Part shown: positions 31,227-40,627 of the stretch, one piece after another | How positions within the stretch are numbered: position 1 is the first letter of the stretch | Layout of the letters: each line of letters begins with the position of its first letter | From: an uncultured Lacticaseibacillus sp. | Lineage (GTDB): Bacteria; Bacillota; Bacilli; Lactobacillales; Lactobacillaceae | Assembly: GCA_934293835.1 (NCBI GenBank) | Contig: CAKQZO010000001.1 | Location: 1 to 44,857, forward strand | Direction: 5' to 3' | DNA: 44,857 nucleotides | Translations under genes and position numbers: made by a program | The notes under the pieces: generated by a model | Told to the model about the DNA's origin: nothing | What the model saw: only the letters and a program-made list of their open reading frames with translations | Database searches by the model: none

Positions 31227-32926
31227 TGGTTAAGAAAGTCATCGTTGTCGGCGGCAATGCAGGCGGTGCCTCTGCTGCTGCTCGCGTTCGCCGCTTAGAC
31301 GAACGCGCCCAGATTACTATTTTTGAAAAAGGATCCGCGATCTCGTATTCGAACTGCTCGTTGCCGTACCATCTCGACGGCACGATCGCCGATGCCGCCG
31401 ACATCGTCTTACTAACCCCCACCGAACTTAAGGCCCAATACAACATCACCGCTCACCTCAACGCCGAGGTCACGGCGATCGACGCGACAGCCAAAACCGT
31501 CACGGTAACCAATCTCCGTAGTGGCAAGCGGACCACGCATCCCTACGATGACTTGATCTTAGCCCCTGGCGCCACACCGATCGTTCCCCAGCTTCCCGGC
31601 GCCGACAGTACGCACGTCTTCACCGTTCGCGACGTGCCTGACATCGACCGATTGGCGAGCTACTTAACCAACCACCACATCCGCCATGTTGCAGTGGTTG
31701 GCGCCGGATTCGTCGGTCTAGAATTGACCGAGCACCTCGTCAATGCCAATTATGCTGTCAGCCTGATCGAAGCCCAGTCGCACATTCTCGCTAACTTCGA
31801 CGACGATTTCGTTCAGGTTCTGCATAAGGAACTGATCGATCACAAGGTTGACCTTCACACTGGCGTGGCGGTGGCCAGCGTCGAAGCCGATCACGTCACC
31901 TTGGCCGATTCGACCCAGGTACCCGCAGAAGCCGTTATCTTCGCCATCGGCGTGCGGCCTAACACTTCGTTAGCAACGGCAAGCGGCGTGACGCTCGGGG
32001 AAACTGGGGCGATTGCGGTTGGTCGCCACTATCAGACTAACTTACCTCATATCTACGCGATTGGGGATGCCATCGAAGTAACCAATACGATCACACATCA
32101 AAAGACCCGCCAAAACCTCGCCTACCAAGCGCAACTGCAGGCCCGCATCGTTGCCGACTATCTGTATGGTCGCGACGATCAGCCAATCAGCACCCAAGGC
32201 TCGCAGGTCTTACCCTTGTTCACTCTCAACGCCGCGGCAACCGGACTGAGCGAAGCCGCAGCGCAGGCCGCAGGCATCGACACCCGAATCGCCGAGATTA
32301 TTCCCAAAGACAAGGTGCCACTGATGCCTGGCGCTAAGCCGTTACGCCTCAAGGTCGTCTTCCGTTATCCAGACGGCCAATTGCTTGGAGCCCAAGCGAT
32401 TGGTGCTAGTCAGGTCGATAAGCAAATCGATATTATCGCGACTGCGATTCATTTTCACGGCACCGTCTCCGACCTGCCAGCACTCGATCTCGCTTACCAG
32501 CCGGAATTCGCCACCGCTAAGAATGCGGTACAAACCGCAGGGCTGGTCGCAACGAACATCCTCAACGATGAATATCACCAAGTCCCTGTTAGCGCGGTGC
32601 GCGGACTTGTTGAGAAAGGGGCAACGATCATCGACACCCGCGAACCCGCCGAATTCGCCGCAGGCCACATCCGAGGCGCACGCAACATCCCACTGAGTCA
32701 GTTCCGCAAACGCCTCACTGAGATTCCAACAGACGAACCCGTCTATCTACACTGTCTTTCTAGTCAGCGCAGCTATAACGTCGTGCGGGCGTTAGTCAAC
32801 CTCGGCTATACCAACGTATTCAACATCGTCGGCTCGTTCTTAGGGTTGTCAGAATATGAGTATTACCACGATCAGGTTTCCAATCGTGAACCTCTCGTCG
32901 ATCACTACCGCTTCGATCTGTTATAG
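31226..32926 (+). CDS. CoA-disulfide reductase-like flavoprotein with C-terminal rhodanese domain
   Basis: A 566-residue two-domain protein. Residues 1-445 are an FAD/NAD(P)H pyridine-nucleotide disulfide oxidoreductase: FAD motif VVGGNAGGASAAARVRR, single redox Cys44 in SYSNCSLPY, NAD(P)H motif VVGAGFVGLELTEHL, and YAIGDAIEV. Residues about 465-550 are a rhodanese domain with catalytic Cys in YLHCLSSQRSY. Such CoADR-RHD fusions reduce CoA persulfide or polysulfide. Coupled by TAATG overlap to the YeeE/YedE gene, it fits release of sulfide from imported thiosulfate or polysulfide. Confidence 0.9.
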   Translation: MVKKVIVVGGNAGGASAAARVRRLDERAQITIFEKGSAISYSNCSLPYHLDGTIADAADIVLLTPTELKAQYNITAHLNAEVTAIDATAKTVTVTNLRSGKRTTHPYDDLILAPGATPIVPQLPGADSTHVFTVRDVPDIDRLASYLTNHHIRHVAVVGAGFVGLELTEHLVNANYAVSLIEAQSHILANFDDDFVQVLHKELIDHKVDLHTGVAVASVEADHVTLADSTQVPAEAVIFAIGVRPNTSLATASGVTLGETGAIAVGRHYQTNLPHIYAIGDAIEVTNTITHQKTRQNLAYQAQLQARIVADYLYGRDDQPISTQGSQVLPLFTLNAAATGLSEAAAQAAGIDTRIAEIIPKDKVPLMPGAKPLRLKVVFRYPDGQLLGAQAIGASQVDKQIDIIATAIHFHGTVSDLPALDLAYQPEFATAKNAVQTAGLVATNILNDEYHQVPVSAVRGLVEKGATIIDTREPAEFAAGHIRGARNIPLSQFRKRLTEIPTDEPVYLHCLSSQRSYNVVRALVNLGYTNVFNIVGSFLGLSEYEYYHDQVSNREPLVDHYRFDLL

Positions 32927-32933
32927 CGCTCGG

Positions 32934-32967
32934 ATACCGCTCAGCAACCGTTGGGCGGTATTTTATT
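32934..32967 (+). terminator. Weak intrinsic terminator
   Basis: ATACCGCTCA and TGGGCGGTAT pair with one G-U around an 8-12 base loop, followed by TTTTATT. It may only partly separate the ABC genes downstream from the T-box operon. Confidence 0.6.
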
Positions 32968-32985
32968 AATGAATGGAGGATTGTC

Positions 32986-33750
32986 GTGAAGCATCGTCAC
33001 CATATACTCACCATCGGCGCCTGGGTCATCGTCATCAGTGTTTGGCAGCTCATCACCATGACCAGCCTGGTGCCGACTGTTTTGCTACCGAGCCCGCTAC
33101 GCATCGGTATCACGTTCATCCAGCTATGCCGCCATGGCTATAACGGGATTAGTTTGGCAACGCATTTTGGCATGACCATGTGGCGCCTGCTGGCCGCAGT
33201 GGTCCTGGCAGTCCTCACCGCGATTCCGCTGGGGCTAGCCAGCGGCTACAGCGCCCGCGTCAACGCCCTCATCGATTCGTTCGTGCAGTTCGTCCGCCCA
33301 TTGCCACCGCTCGCTTACTACATGATTCTGATTCTGTGGCTAGGAATCGGTGAAAGTGCCAAGGTGACGCTACTATTTCTTGCGGCCTTCCCCCCGATCT
33401 ACCTCGCCTGTGTCAGTGGTGTCCGCCAAGTACCGCGCGAATACCTCAATGCCGCGATGTCTTTGGGTGCCAACCCACGGCAGCTCTTCTGGCACGTCTT
33501 GTTACCTGCAGCGTTGCCCAATATCATGACCGGTATTCGGACTGCAACCGGAGTCGCCTATACGACCGTCGTCGCGGCCGAAATGGTCGCTGCAACTTAC
33601 GGTATAGGCTGGATGATCATCAACGCCTCCAAGTACCTTAAGTCAGACGTGATGTTCGTCGGCATCATCATCTTGGGCGTCACCGGCATTTTGATCGATA
33701 CCTGCTTGCGCTGGCTTCAGCGACGATTCATCTATTGGGGGGAACAGTGA
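32986..33750 (+). CDS. ABC transporter permease, sulfonate/taurine (NitT/TauT) type
   Basis: A 254-residue inner-membrane permease with about six helices. The EAA loop is EYLNAAMSLGANPRQLFWHVLLPAALPNIMTGIR, typical of SsuC/TauC proteins. GTG start after GGAGG. The stop overlaps the ATG of the binding-protein gene (TGATG). With the next two genes it forms a complete importer. A role in organosulfur uptake is inferred from the sulfur genes upstream; thiamine-precursor or other NitT/TauT substrates remain possible. Confidence 0.87.
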   Translation: MKHRHHILTIGAWVIVISVWQLITMTSLVPTVLLPSPLRIGITFIQLCRHGYNGISLATHFGMTMWRLLAAVVLAVLTAIPLGLASGYSARVNALIDSFVQFVRPLPPLAYYMILILWLGIGESAKVTLLFLAAFPPIYLACVSGVRQVPREYLNAAMSLGANPRQLFWHVLLPAALPNIMTGIRTATGVAYTTVVAAEMVAATYGIGWMIINASKYLKSDVMFVGIIILGVTGILIDTCLRWLQRRFIYWGEQ

Positions 33751-34730
33751 TGAAATCTATTTTGCGTCTCGGCCTGATCCTGCTTCTCTTCCTGTCCGGC
33801 TGCCACCACCAGGCCGAACCCACCGCCACCATCCGAATTGGTATCTTGCAGGTCCCGGATGATGTCGCGATTACCCGGCAAAAAGGTTATTTTGCTACCC
33901 TGGCCAAGCGCCAACATGTGCGCATCCGCTATGTGACTTTTGATTCCGGGGTCGATGCCAACAAGGCTTTAATGTCTGGTGCCATCGACTGCGCATCGAT
34001 GGGCGACACGAACGCCTTGGTCGCACTTAGCGCGGGCATTGACGCTAAGCTGGTGTGGCTCAACAGCGTGATCGGCAACAATGAGGCCTTAGTCGCCAAA
34101 ACCGGTCGCAGCATCAACACGCTGGGCGACTTGCGAGGCAAAACCATCGCCACCCCGTTCGCCTCGACTTCCCATTACAGCCTGATGATGACACTCAAGC
34201 AACATCACCTTCTGCATCAGGTGACCCTCCTCGACATGGACACCCAAGACATCGTCGCGGCTTGGCATCGTGGTAATATCGATGCGGCCTACACCTGGCA
34301 GCCGACCCTATCCGAGCTAGAGAAAACAGGAACGCTTTTGACCGATAGCGCGGCACAAAGCCGATCAGGCAACACAACGGCCAATGTGTTGTTGATGCGC
34401 AATACCTTTTTGACCACTCACCCACGCCAGGCTCAGGGAATCCTCGACGCCTTGAACGCCGCTCATCATCTCTATCAACGCGACCCCCAAGAAGCACTTC
34501 AAGCGGCCGCAAAACAAACAGGCATCACCCCGCAAGCCGCCCAGCAACAGCTCGGTACATCGCAACTACCGACAGCTAGCCAGCAACGCAGCACAACTTA
34601 TCTCGGTGGTGACTTCCGCCGTGCCTTGCTACAAACCGGGCGCTTCATGACGCAACAGCAAACCATCGCCAAAGCCCCGACCGCCGCTCAGCTATCCGCC
34701 TTCATTCGCCTACCCGAGAAAGGAGAGTAA
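33750..34730 (+). CDS. ABC transporter substrate-binding lipoprotein (SsuA/TauA-like)
   Basis: A 326-residue lipoprotein. The signal MKSILRLGLILLLFLSGC ends in a lipobox with Cys18. The mature part has IRIGILQVPDDVAITRQKGYF, YVTFDSGVDANKALMSGAIDCASMGD and NIDAAYTWQPTLSELEKTG, a NitT/TauT-type binding fold. Such proteins bind taurine, aliphatic sulfonates or similar small anions. It is translation-coupled to the permease and followed at 1 base by the ATPase gene. Confidence 0.87.
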   Translation: MKSILRLGLILLLFLSGCHHQAEPTATIRIGILQVPDDVAITRQKGYFATLAKRQHVRIRYVTFDSGVDANKALMSGAIDCASMGDTNALVALSAGIDAKLVWLNSVIGNNEALVAKTGRSINTLGDLRGKTIATPFASTSHYSLMMTLKQHHLLHQVTLLDMDTQDIVAAWHRGNIDAAYTWQPTLSELEKTGTLLTDSAAQSRSGNTTANVLLMRNTFLTTHPRQAQGILDALNAAHHLYQRDPQEALQAAAKQTGITPQAAQQQLGTSQLPTASQQRSTTYLGGDFRRALLQTGRFMTQQQTIAKAPTAAQLSAFIRLPEKGE

Positions 34731-34731
34731 C

Positions 34732-35475
34732 ATGCTCACGCTCACCAACCTTGCCGCCACTTATCCCGATACGGACCACCCCGCGATTGCCAACATCAAC
34801 TTGACGGTCGCACCTGGTGAATTGCTCGTTGTTTTGGGACGCTCGGGTTGTGGCAAAAGCACCCTACTCAAGACCATCGCTGGCTACCTGCCTACAAGCC
34901 ATGGCCAGGCCCGGATCGATGACGCACCGATCACCGGCCCCAGTTGGGAACGCGGCGTCGTCTTTCAAAACGCCAGCCTGTATCCTTGGCTCGACGTCGA
35001 ACAAAACCTCGCCTTTGGGTTGAAGATGCGTCACATCGCCGCATCGACCCGCACCGCGCAGGTCGAGATATTGCTATACCAAATCGGCTTGGAAAAGCAG
35101 CGCCATGCCCGTGTCTCTGCTTTATCCGGCGGCATGAAACAGCGCGTCGCCTTGGCACGAGTCCTGATCAACCAACCGCGTCTGGCACTGTTAGACGAAT
35201 CCTTCGGCGCCTTGGATACCTTCACTCGCCACGAGATGCAACATGTGATCTTATCTTTGTGGCAGGCGACGCACACTGCCTTTTTCATCATCACCCACGA
35301 CATCGACGAAGCATTGCTGCTTGGCCAAAAAATCGCTGTGATGGCCGACACCCCAGGAACGATTCGCCAAGTCGTCGCCAACCCTTACTTCGGTAAAAAA
35401 GCAAGCGGGCAAGACGCTGAGGCGTTCCGTCAGGAATTGCTCGCTCAGATTGAGGCCCCTGCGACCCGAAGGTAA
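34732..35475 (+). CDS. ABC transporter ATP-binding protein (SsuB/TauB-like)
   Basis: A 247-residue ATPase. Walker A is GRSGCGKST, the signature LSGGMKQRVALARVL, Walker B LALLDESFGALD with the catalytic Glu, and the H-loop ITHDIDEALLL. This is the usual SsuB/TauB pattern (LDEPFGALD here LDESFGALD). AAAGGAGAG precedes the ATG. It ends the three-gene importer operon. About 190 bases without a gene follow, then a bidirectional terminator. Confidence 0.92.
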   Translation: MLTLTNLAATYPDTDHPAIANINLTVAPGELLVVLGRSGCGKSTLLKTIAGYLPTSHGQARIDDAPITGPSWERGVVFQNASLYPWLDVEQNLAFGLKMRHIAASTRTAQVEILLYQIGLEKQRHARVSALSGGMKQRVALARVLINQPRLALLDESFGALDTFTRHEMQHVILSLWQATHTAFFIITHDIDEALLLGQKIAVMADTPGTIRQVVANPYFGKKASGQDAEAFRQELLAQIEAPATRR

Positions 35476-35668
35476 AATTTTGACCGATGAGAGAAAATTC
35501 CCTCGTACCCAGACTAAGAGATATAGCCTTCGAAAATACGCACAAAAAATCCAATGATCTTATGGTAAAGTACTGAATATAGACATCGGGTTATGCACCA
35601 TACCACACAACGAAATATCTATCTCAGAGTACGTTCAAACTTTTGCAACCCATAACACTTCAAAACAC

Positions 35669-35712
35669 AAAGACGATTGAGATTTCAAAATTCGAAATCT
35701 CAATCGTCTTTT
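35669..35712. terminator. Bidirectional terminator
   Basis: A perfect 18-bp stem (AAGACGATTGAGATTTC with its complement) around a 7-base loop, with A and T runs on either side. It serves the ABC operon and the convergent uronate-polysaccharide operon. Confidence 0.88.
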
Positions 35713-35742
35713 ACTTGTCTGTTCATTACAACACTATTAAAA

Positions 35743-37029
35743 CTAGCGAACTGAACGAATAGAGCCAATCAGGAACGCTGCAACTGCTTCAACGACAATC
35801 GCCAAGATGAAAATTGTTGAATATCCCCACATGGACACGACGGCAGAGGCGACTATTGCGCCGAATACTTGTGAGATAGTATTAGCAAGGTTAATCAATC
35901 CCAAATCTTTGCCAGCAGTATCAGATGATGGTAATACGTTCAGATTCAATGCACCATCAACCGAGTTATATACCCCGATACCAACGGCAGCAAAGAAGGC
36001 ATAAACAAACATCGCCCACGGTTTTGCAATTAGAAGTGGAACAAATGGCGCCAATGCCAATACGATTGTCGAAACAACGATTGTTCCCTTGATACGTTTC
36101 AACTTATCGGCTAAAGGTCCCGAGACAATGGCAAAGAATACACCGCTAATCAAGCTAATAGTCGAGAAGATGGCGACAGATGCCCCCGCCTTCCCGTCTT
36201 CAAGATGCATGTAGTCAGTAAATATATACAATAAATAAGTAAGAATTGTTGTATATCCGACATTCATGAAGAATTTCCCGAATAATGCGAGATAAAAATC
36301 ACGCGCTCCCTTAGTCGGAAACGAAAAATGCTTGATCATCGTAGATTTATCAATCTGTACAGGCGGTTCATCAAGGTTCGACTTTTCATTTGCAAGAATC
36401 AAATGAATAATACAAATCACGACAGATGTCCCGGCCAAAGCATACAATCCAAACTGAACGTTACCCAAGAACTTTGCAGCGATGATTGCGAATCCTTGCT
36501 GCGCACCGGTAACTCCTACACCATAAAATGTCGATAAAGTCCCACGCCACTTGGGGTCGACACGATCAGAAATCTCAGGATACATCGCAGCATTAACAAT
36601 GTTCTCACCAATTGCAGCAAATACCCAAACGATAATTACAGCGGTCACTGAATGCATATACCCAACCATTATCATTGCAGCGGCCATGACTACAGTTCCC
36701 ACAACAATAAACGGCTTGCGCCTGCCAAACCGGGTGCGCGCCATATCAGACATTGCCCCGAACAAGAATACTGTTATTGCTGCAGTCACCGTCGCTGCAG
36801 CGCTCAATACGCCGACAGCCCAAACCTTCTGCGAAGGGTCAATTTGATTAAACAGCTGCGGAAGCAAGACGTTGCGGGCACCGATATTCGGACCATACCA
36901 GGAAAATGGCGCAAGAAACATAGCAATTGCAAACAAAAACGGCATTTTCGGTTGATCTTCATCTTTTATTTTCGCATTAGTAATATTTTGCGCATCCACC
37001 GCTTGTTTTTTTGAGTCAGATTCTTTCAT
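35743..37029 (-). CDS. GPH/MFS-type sugar:cation symporter
   Basis: A 428-residue transporter with about 12 helices. GAMSDMARTRFGRRKPFIVVG is the loop 2-3 motif of the glycoside-pentoside-hexuronide symporter family, and GPLADKLKRIKG is its counterpart in the second half. It has a hydrophilic N-terminus of about 30 residues. ATG 37029 follows TGGAGGA. It is the last gene of the operon with the glucuronyl hydrolase and lyase, so uptake of uronic-acid oligosaccharides is likely. The region is more AT-rich than the flanking genes. Confidence 0.87.
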   Translation of the reverse strand: MKESDSKKQAVDAQNITNAKIKDEDQPKMPFLFAIAMFLAPFSWYGPNIGARNVLLPQLFNQIDPSQKVWAVGVLSAAATVTAAITVFLFGAMSDMARTRFGRRKPFIVVGTVVMAAAMIMVGYMHSVTAVIIVWVFAAIGENIVNAAMYPEISDRVDPKWRGTLSTFYGVGVTGAQQGFAIIAAKFLGNVQFGLYALAGTSVVICIIHLILANEKSNLDEPPVQIDKSTMIKHFSFPTKGARDFYLALFGKFFMNVGYTTILTYLLYIFTDYMHLEDGKAGASVAIFSTISLISGVFFAIVSGPLADKLKRIKGTIVVSTIVLALAPFVPLLIAKPWAMFVYAFFAAVGIGVYNSVDGALNLNVLPSSDTAGKDLGLINLANTISQVFGAIVASAVVSMWGYSTIFILAIVVEAVAAFLIGSIRSVR

Positions 37030-37113
37030 GATTTTCCTCCAAACCATGGCGAAACCATCAATGATGACTATCACAAAGCAACCTCTCACTGAGGCCACCT
37101 CGTGATTGAATGA

Positions 37114-38280
37114 TTATGCCCATACAGCACGTGAGAGTTCACATTCACAGATTTTCATCAGCGCCTCAATATAATAAAAGTCAGCATAAATAATCGGATA
37201 AGCGTGCTGCTTTTCATAATAGCGTGAAGACGCACCACTGACCAAGTTGTCTCGTTGCGTTGTATAATCTGCATACTGGTCATCAATGAGATGTAATAAT
37301 ACCAAAGCCTGTGCATTTAACTTCGAAGCAAAAGATGGCTCGGTGACCTCAAGTGTTCTCGCTAAACTAAGCAAGCCGCTCGCATAAATCACAGTGGCTG
37401 AATTATCGATCAATAACTCTGTTCTCGGTTGATCAAAATCAATTGGCAATGCTTGCGATTCATCGACATGTGCCAGACAATATTTCGCTACCTGCTTAGC
37501 CGTTTCAAGAAATGCTGGATCACCAGTCCGCTCGTAGCACCGCGTAAACCCATACAAAGCCCACGCTTGCCCACGTGTCCATGCAGATCCATGTGCATAA
37601 CCTTGCCCCGCGAGTGATCCTAAATAATCTCCTGTTTCTGGATCAAAAGTCACGATGTGTCGAACCGAGCCATCCTGACGAACAAAAGTCTTTCTAGTCG
37701 TGTTCGCATGAGCCGTGGCAATCGCCGCAAATCGCGGATCTTGTGTTTGAGCCGATGCCCAGTACAATAGGTCTACATTCATCATAGTATCGATAATTGC
37801 CCAACCTGTTTTATCATCAACTTGATCGTTCTCCCAAGCACGAATGAATCGCCCATTTATGTTGAACCGTCCCGCTAATAGGTTAGCGGCATGTAACCCG
37901 CGCTTCAGCGCGCCCTCAGCATGAGTCAAAGTGTACCGATAAACACTAGTTGGCATAAACATGAACCCTACGTCATGATGGATGCCAATAAACTGCTCAA
38001 GACAATAAGCTAACCGCTCTTCAATTTTTTCAGCATTCTCGATAAATCGCTGATTTGACTCTATAGTATTTAATTGCCAAAGAATTCCAGGATAAAAACC
38101 ATTCGTCCACCATGAAATATTATCGAAACTATCCCACTCACCGCCGATGCTAGTATGATTGTCAAATCGTCCCTTCGCATCTGTCGTGTAAGGAATCTTC
38201 GTACCCGTTCGTTCAGCAACGACACGATACTTTTTAACAATAGTGGCCAATCGTGCTTGTGCCCATTCTTTTTCTTTCAT
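37114..38280 (-). CDS. ugl: Unsaturated glucuronyl hydrolase (GH88)
   Basis: A 388-residue GH88 enzyme. It hydrates the C4-C5 double bond of unsaturated glucuronate at the non-reducing end of lyase products and so cleaves the glycosidic bond. The two catalytic acids are visible as Asp103 in HHDVGFMFMP and Asp164 in AIIDTMMNVDLLYWAS, in family spacing. AWTRGQAWALYGF and SGASSRYYEKQHAYPIIYADFYYIEAL are further signatures. It has no signal peptide. It lies 11 bases after the lyase gene. The product enters the KDG pathway, whose last enzymes are at 154-3226. Confidence 0.94.
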   Translation of the reverse strand: MKEKEWAQARLATIVKKYRVVAERTGTKIPYTTDAKGRFDNHTSIGGEWDSFDNISWWTNGFYPGILWQLNTIESNQRFIENAEKIEERLAYCLEQFIGIHHDVGFMFMPTSVYRYTLTHAEGALKRGLHAANLLAGRFNINGRFIRAWENDQVDDKTGWAIIDTMMNVDLLYWASAQTQDPRFAAIATAHANTTRKTFVRQDGSVRHIVTFDPETGDYLGSLAGQGYAHGSAWTRGQAWALYGFTRCYERTGDPAFLETAKQVAKYCLAHVDESQALPIDFDQPRTELLIDNSATVIYASGLLSLARTLEVTEPSFASKLNAQALVLLHLIDDQYADYTTQRDNLVSGASSRYYEKQHAYPIIYADFYYIEALMKICECELSRAVWA

Positions 38281-38291
38281 AGCTCACCTCG

Positions 38292-40289
38292 TTAGCCTTC
38301 TATCATCGTGATTTCTGTTCGCTCACCTGCAACCTTATGGATCACGACAGTCTTTCCAAAAATACGCACATCATCGACAATCTGAAGTTTACGAGAATCG
38401 GGTTGTTCGAATACATTTGCAACCACGATCCAAATGTCTTTGTTACGGATAATCTTCAATGCCTTAACATATCTATCCGACACTAATTCACCATTCATAT
38501 CGGTCACAGCAACCTCTTGCACGTCGATCGGACCATCCGTGCATTGAATGACAAATGGCAGAATCTGAGAACCTTTTACCAAACTATTAGCGCGCAAGAA
38601 CGTCGCCGGTGTAATTTTATTATAGGTTTGCGAAATCACTGTTGGCGTCGAGGTCAATTCCACTGGCGTGGTAAAATACATATCTGCTAAGTGTTCATTC
38701 GAAGAATCTAAAGCAACAGTCTGCTCGCTCAGGCGACTAGTGATGTCTGGATCAAGATAGAAATATCGATCAACCTCGTGTGTTCCCTCATGCATCAAGG
38801 CATCAACGATAACAAACAAATCGGGCTTGATGTACACGATCTGACGACTGACGACAGCATCAGGAAAATATCCAAGATGAAGCCCTTGAATCAAATCAAT
38901 ATTTCGGTTAAGGTATTGTGCTGGCTGAACTGCCGTCGCCACGCCACCCGTTCCCCAAGCCGCTGTTTGAATCGTGAATTCTCGACGGTCAAAAACAATC
39001 GTATTATGTGAGCTGGCTGACTTGAAGACCTCACGTTGCGGATCCTTGGCCTTGTACGTAAAGCGCCCTCGATCCACAAATACATTCTGGCCGTGGACTG
39101 TCAGATCAAAGTGCAAGAGATCCTCATGCCCATGTCCACTACCAACATAGCCATTCTTCATATGCAGATAAGTTCCGCTCGGCGTCCAATCACTCCGCAA
39201 GAAATAATGTCCTGAATTTTTAAGCGCAGCATCCAACGGCTTATTAACCGGCGCTTGAAAAAGTGCTGGAAACGCACCATATAGTTCAAGTGTTAGTAAC
39301 TGGTCATCATTATCTCCCAATTGATCAAGCGGGCGTTCAGTAATCAAGCGTCCATAATTTTGTACTCCAATTAGGCTTTCAACGTCACTATCTCCACTGG
39401 CAAGTTGCATCCGATTCGGTGGTGTCATCACTTCAGAAACATTCAGCATCTTGTTGATGATTGGCTTGAACACGGCCACTCTATTGTCCCTATTGCGCAA
39501 TCCAGCCTGGTATATCTCCGAAAGATTGATCATAACCTCATGATGATACATAAAAGCTTGTTCCCAATGCATACCATCTGACATCAGTTGCAACTGCGCA
39601 CACTCTTCTAGAATCGTTAGCGCATCAGCTTGCCACTTAGTTGCCGCTGGTAACTGTGGGAAATATGTCGCCGTAATATAAACACCATGAAAGGCGAGAA
39701 TGAACTAATTGCTTTGCACTTGATTTGGATCATGATGTTTGAACTGATAGCGACACTGATCACTCAACGACGCCATCACCCGACTAATAAATGTATCGTC
39801 AAATAGACCATCGGCATCAATATCTAATAAATCCAATACCTTTATCCACGTCTTGAGTCGAATGCCAACATCGAGCGATCGCCACGTCGTCAGAACCATG
39901 GCCTCACCGTCACTTTCGGAATCCAACCACGAAGTCCATATTCGGCGTAAAGCGTCCACATATCGCTTATCAGCAGTTACTAAATATGCCTGCGCCAAAT
40001 CATCAAAGAAAACATGCCGATTAATCATGAACATCCACTCTGGATCTCCATTTTCTATATGGTGCCAATCAATGTCACCATCAAAATGAACATTGGCATT
40101 ACACCGTTCCATATCCCATGCCTTATCAAAAATAAAAGTGTTGTTGACTAATCGTTCTGCCCTAGTGATAATTGCTGAAGTATCGAGTTGCTTCAACTGC
40201 TCAATATATGCCTGCCGATCACCAATAAACTGCTGGTGCCCAGCTTTCAACTGAGCAATCACGCCATCCCCACTCATCACAGCATCCAT
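38292..40289 (-). pseudogene. Heparinase II/III-family lyase with in-frame amber codon
   Basis: One reading frame of 666 codons is split by a single TAG at 39705-39707 (codon 195). The first part has the alpha/alpha-toroid N-terminal domain (MINRHVFFDDLAQAYLVTADKRY, WRSLDVGIRLKTW). After the stop the same frame goes on FILAFHGVYITATYF and into the C-terminal beta domain with GSGHGHEDLLHFDLTVHGQNVFVDRGRFTY and SASSHNTIVFDRREF, the family hallmark. The context QSN*F suggests a Trp codon TGG became TAG. The polysaccharide lyase would act on heparin-, chondroitin- or hyaluronan-like oligomers in the cytosol. The start is at or near 40289; AGAAAGG abuts it. Function depends on readthrough or strain. 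Confidence 0.88.
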
Positions 40290-40627
40290 CCTTTCTAGAT
40301 AATGTCATTAAATTTTGATACCCCTCCCACGACCAATACAGCAATTCTTCGTTAGATAGAAAGCCATCTCCCTCCCGTTTAATTTAACTAACTGAATATT
40401 TTTAAGTTTTAAAATATATATATTATAGATAAATTTAAATTGAAATTAAAAACATAAAGTGTGTTTATATATATTTAAGAACTAACAACGGGTTAAAATC
40501 TATTCAGTTAAATACAATTGTAATATATGCCCATCTAGTAAGCGCTGTCAATCCCGATTTATTAGCTTACTTTATGTTATTATCAGGATAATTGTCACTT
40601 AACATTAAGCTTACACAGGAGGAAGTT
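40290..40627. promoter_or_regulatory. AT-rich divergent promoter region of the uronate locus
   Basis: About 340 bases without a gene separate the lyase operon and its LacI-type regulator. The middle (40380-40530) is strikingly AT-rich. AACTGAATA (40390-40398) and TATTCAGTT (40501-40509) form a 9-bp inverted pair about 100 bases apart, a possible two-site looping operator. A cre site follows at 40537. Confidence 0.55.
40537..40550 (+). promoter_or_regulatory. cre-type site in front of the LacI regulator
   Basis: AGTAAGCGCTGTCA matches the cre pattern TGNAANCGNTNNCA at every fixed position but the first. Its palindromic AGCGCT core is typical of CcpA and related LacI-family operators. It suggests glucose repression of the uronate-polysaccharide locus. 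Confidence 0.7.
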
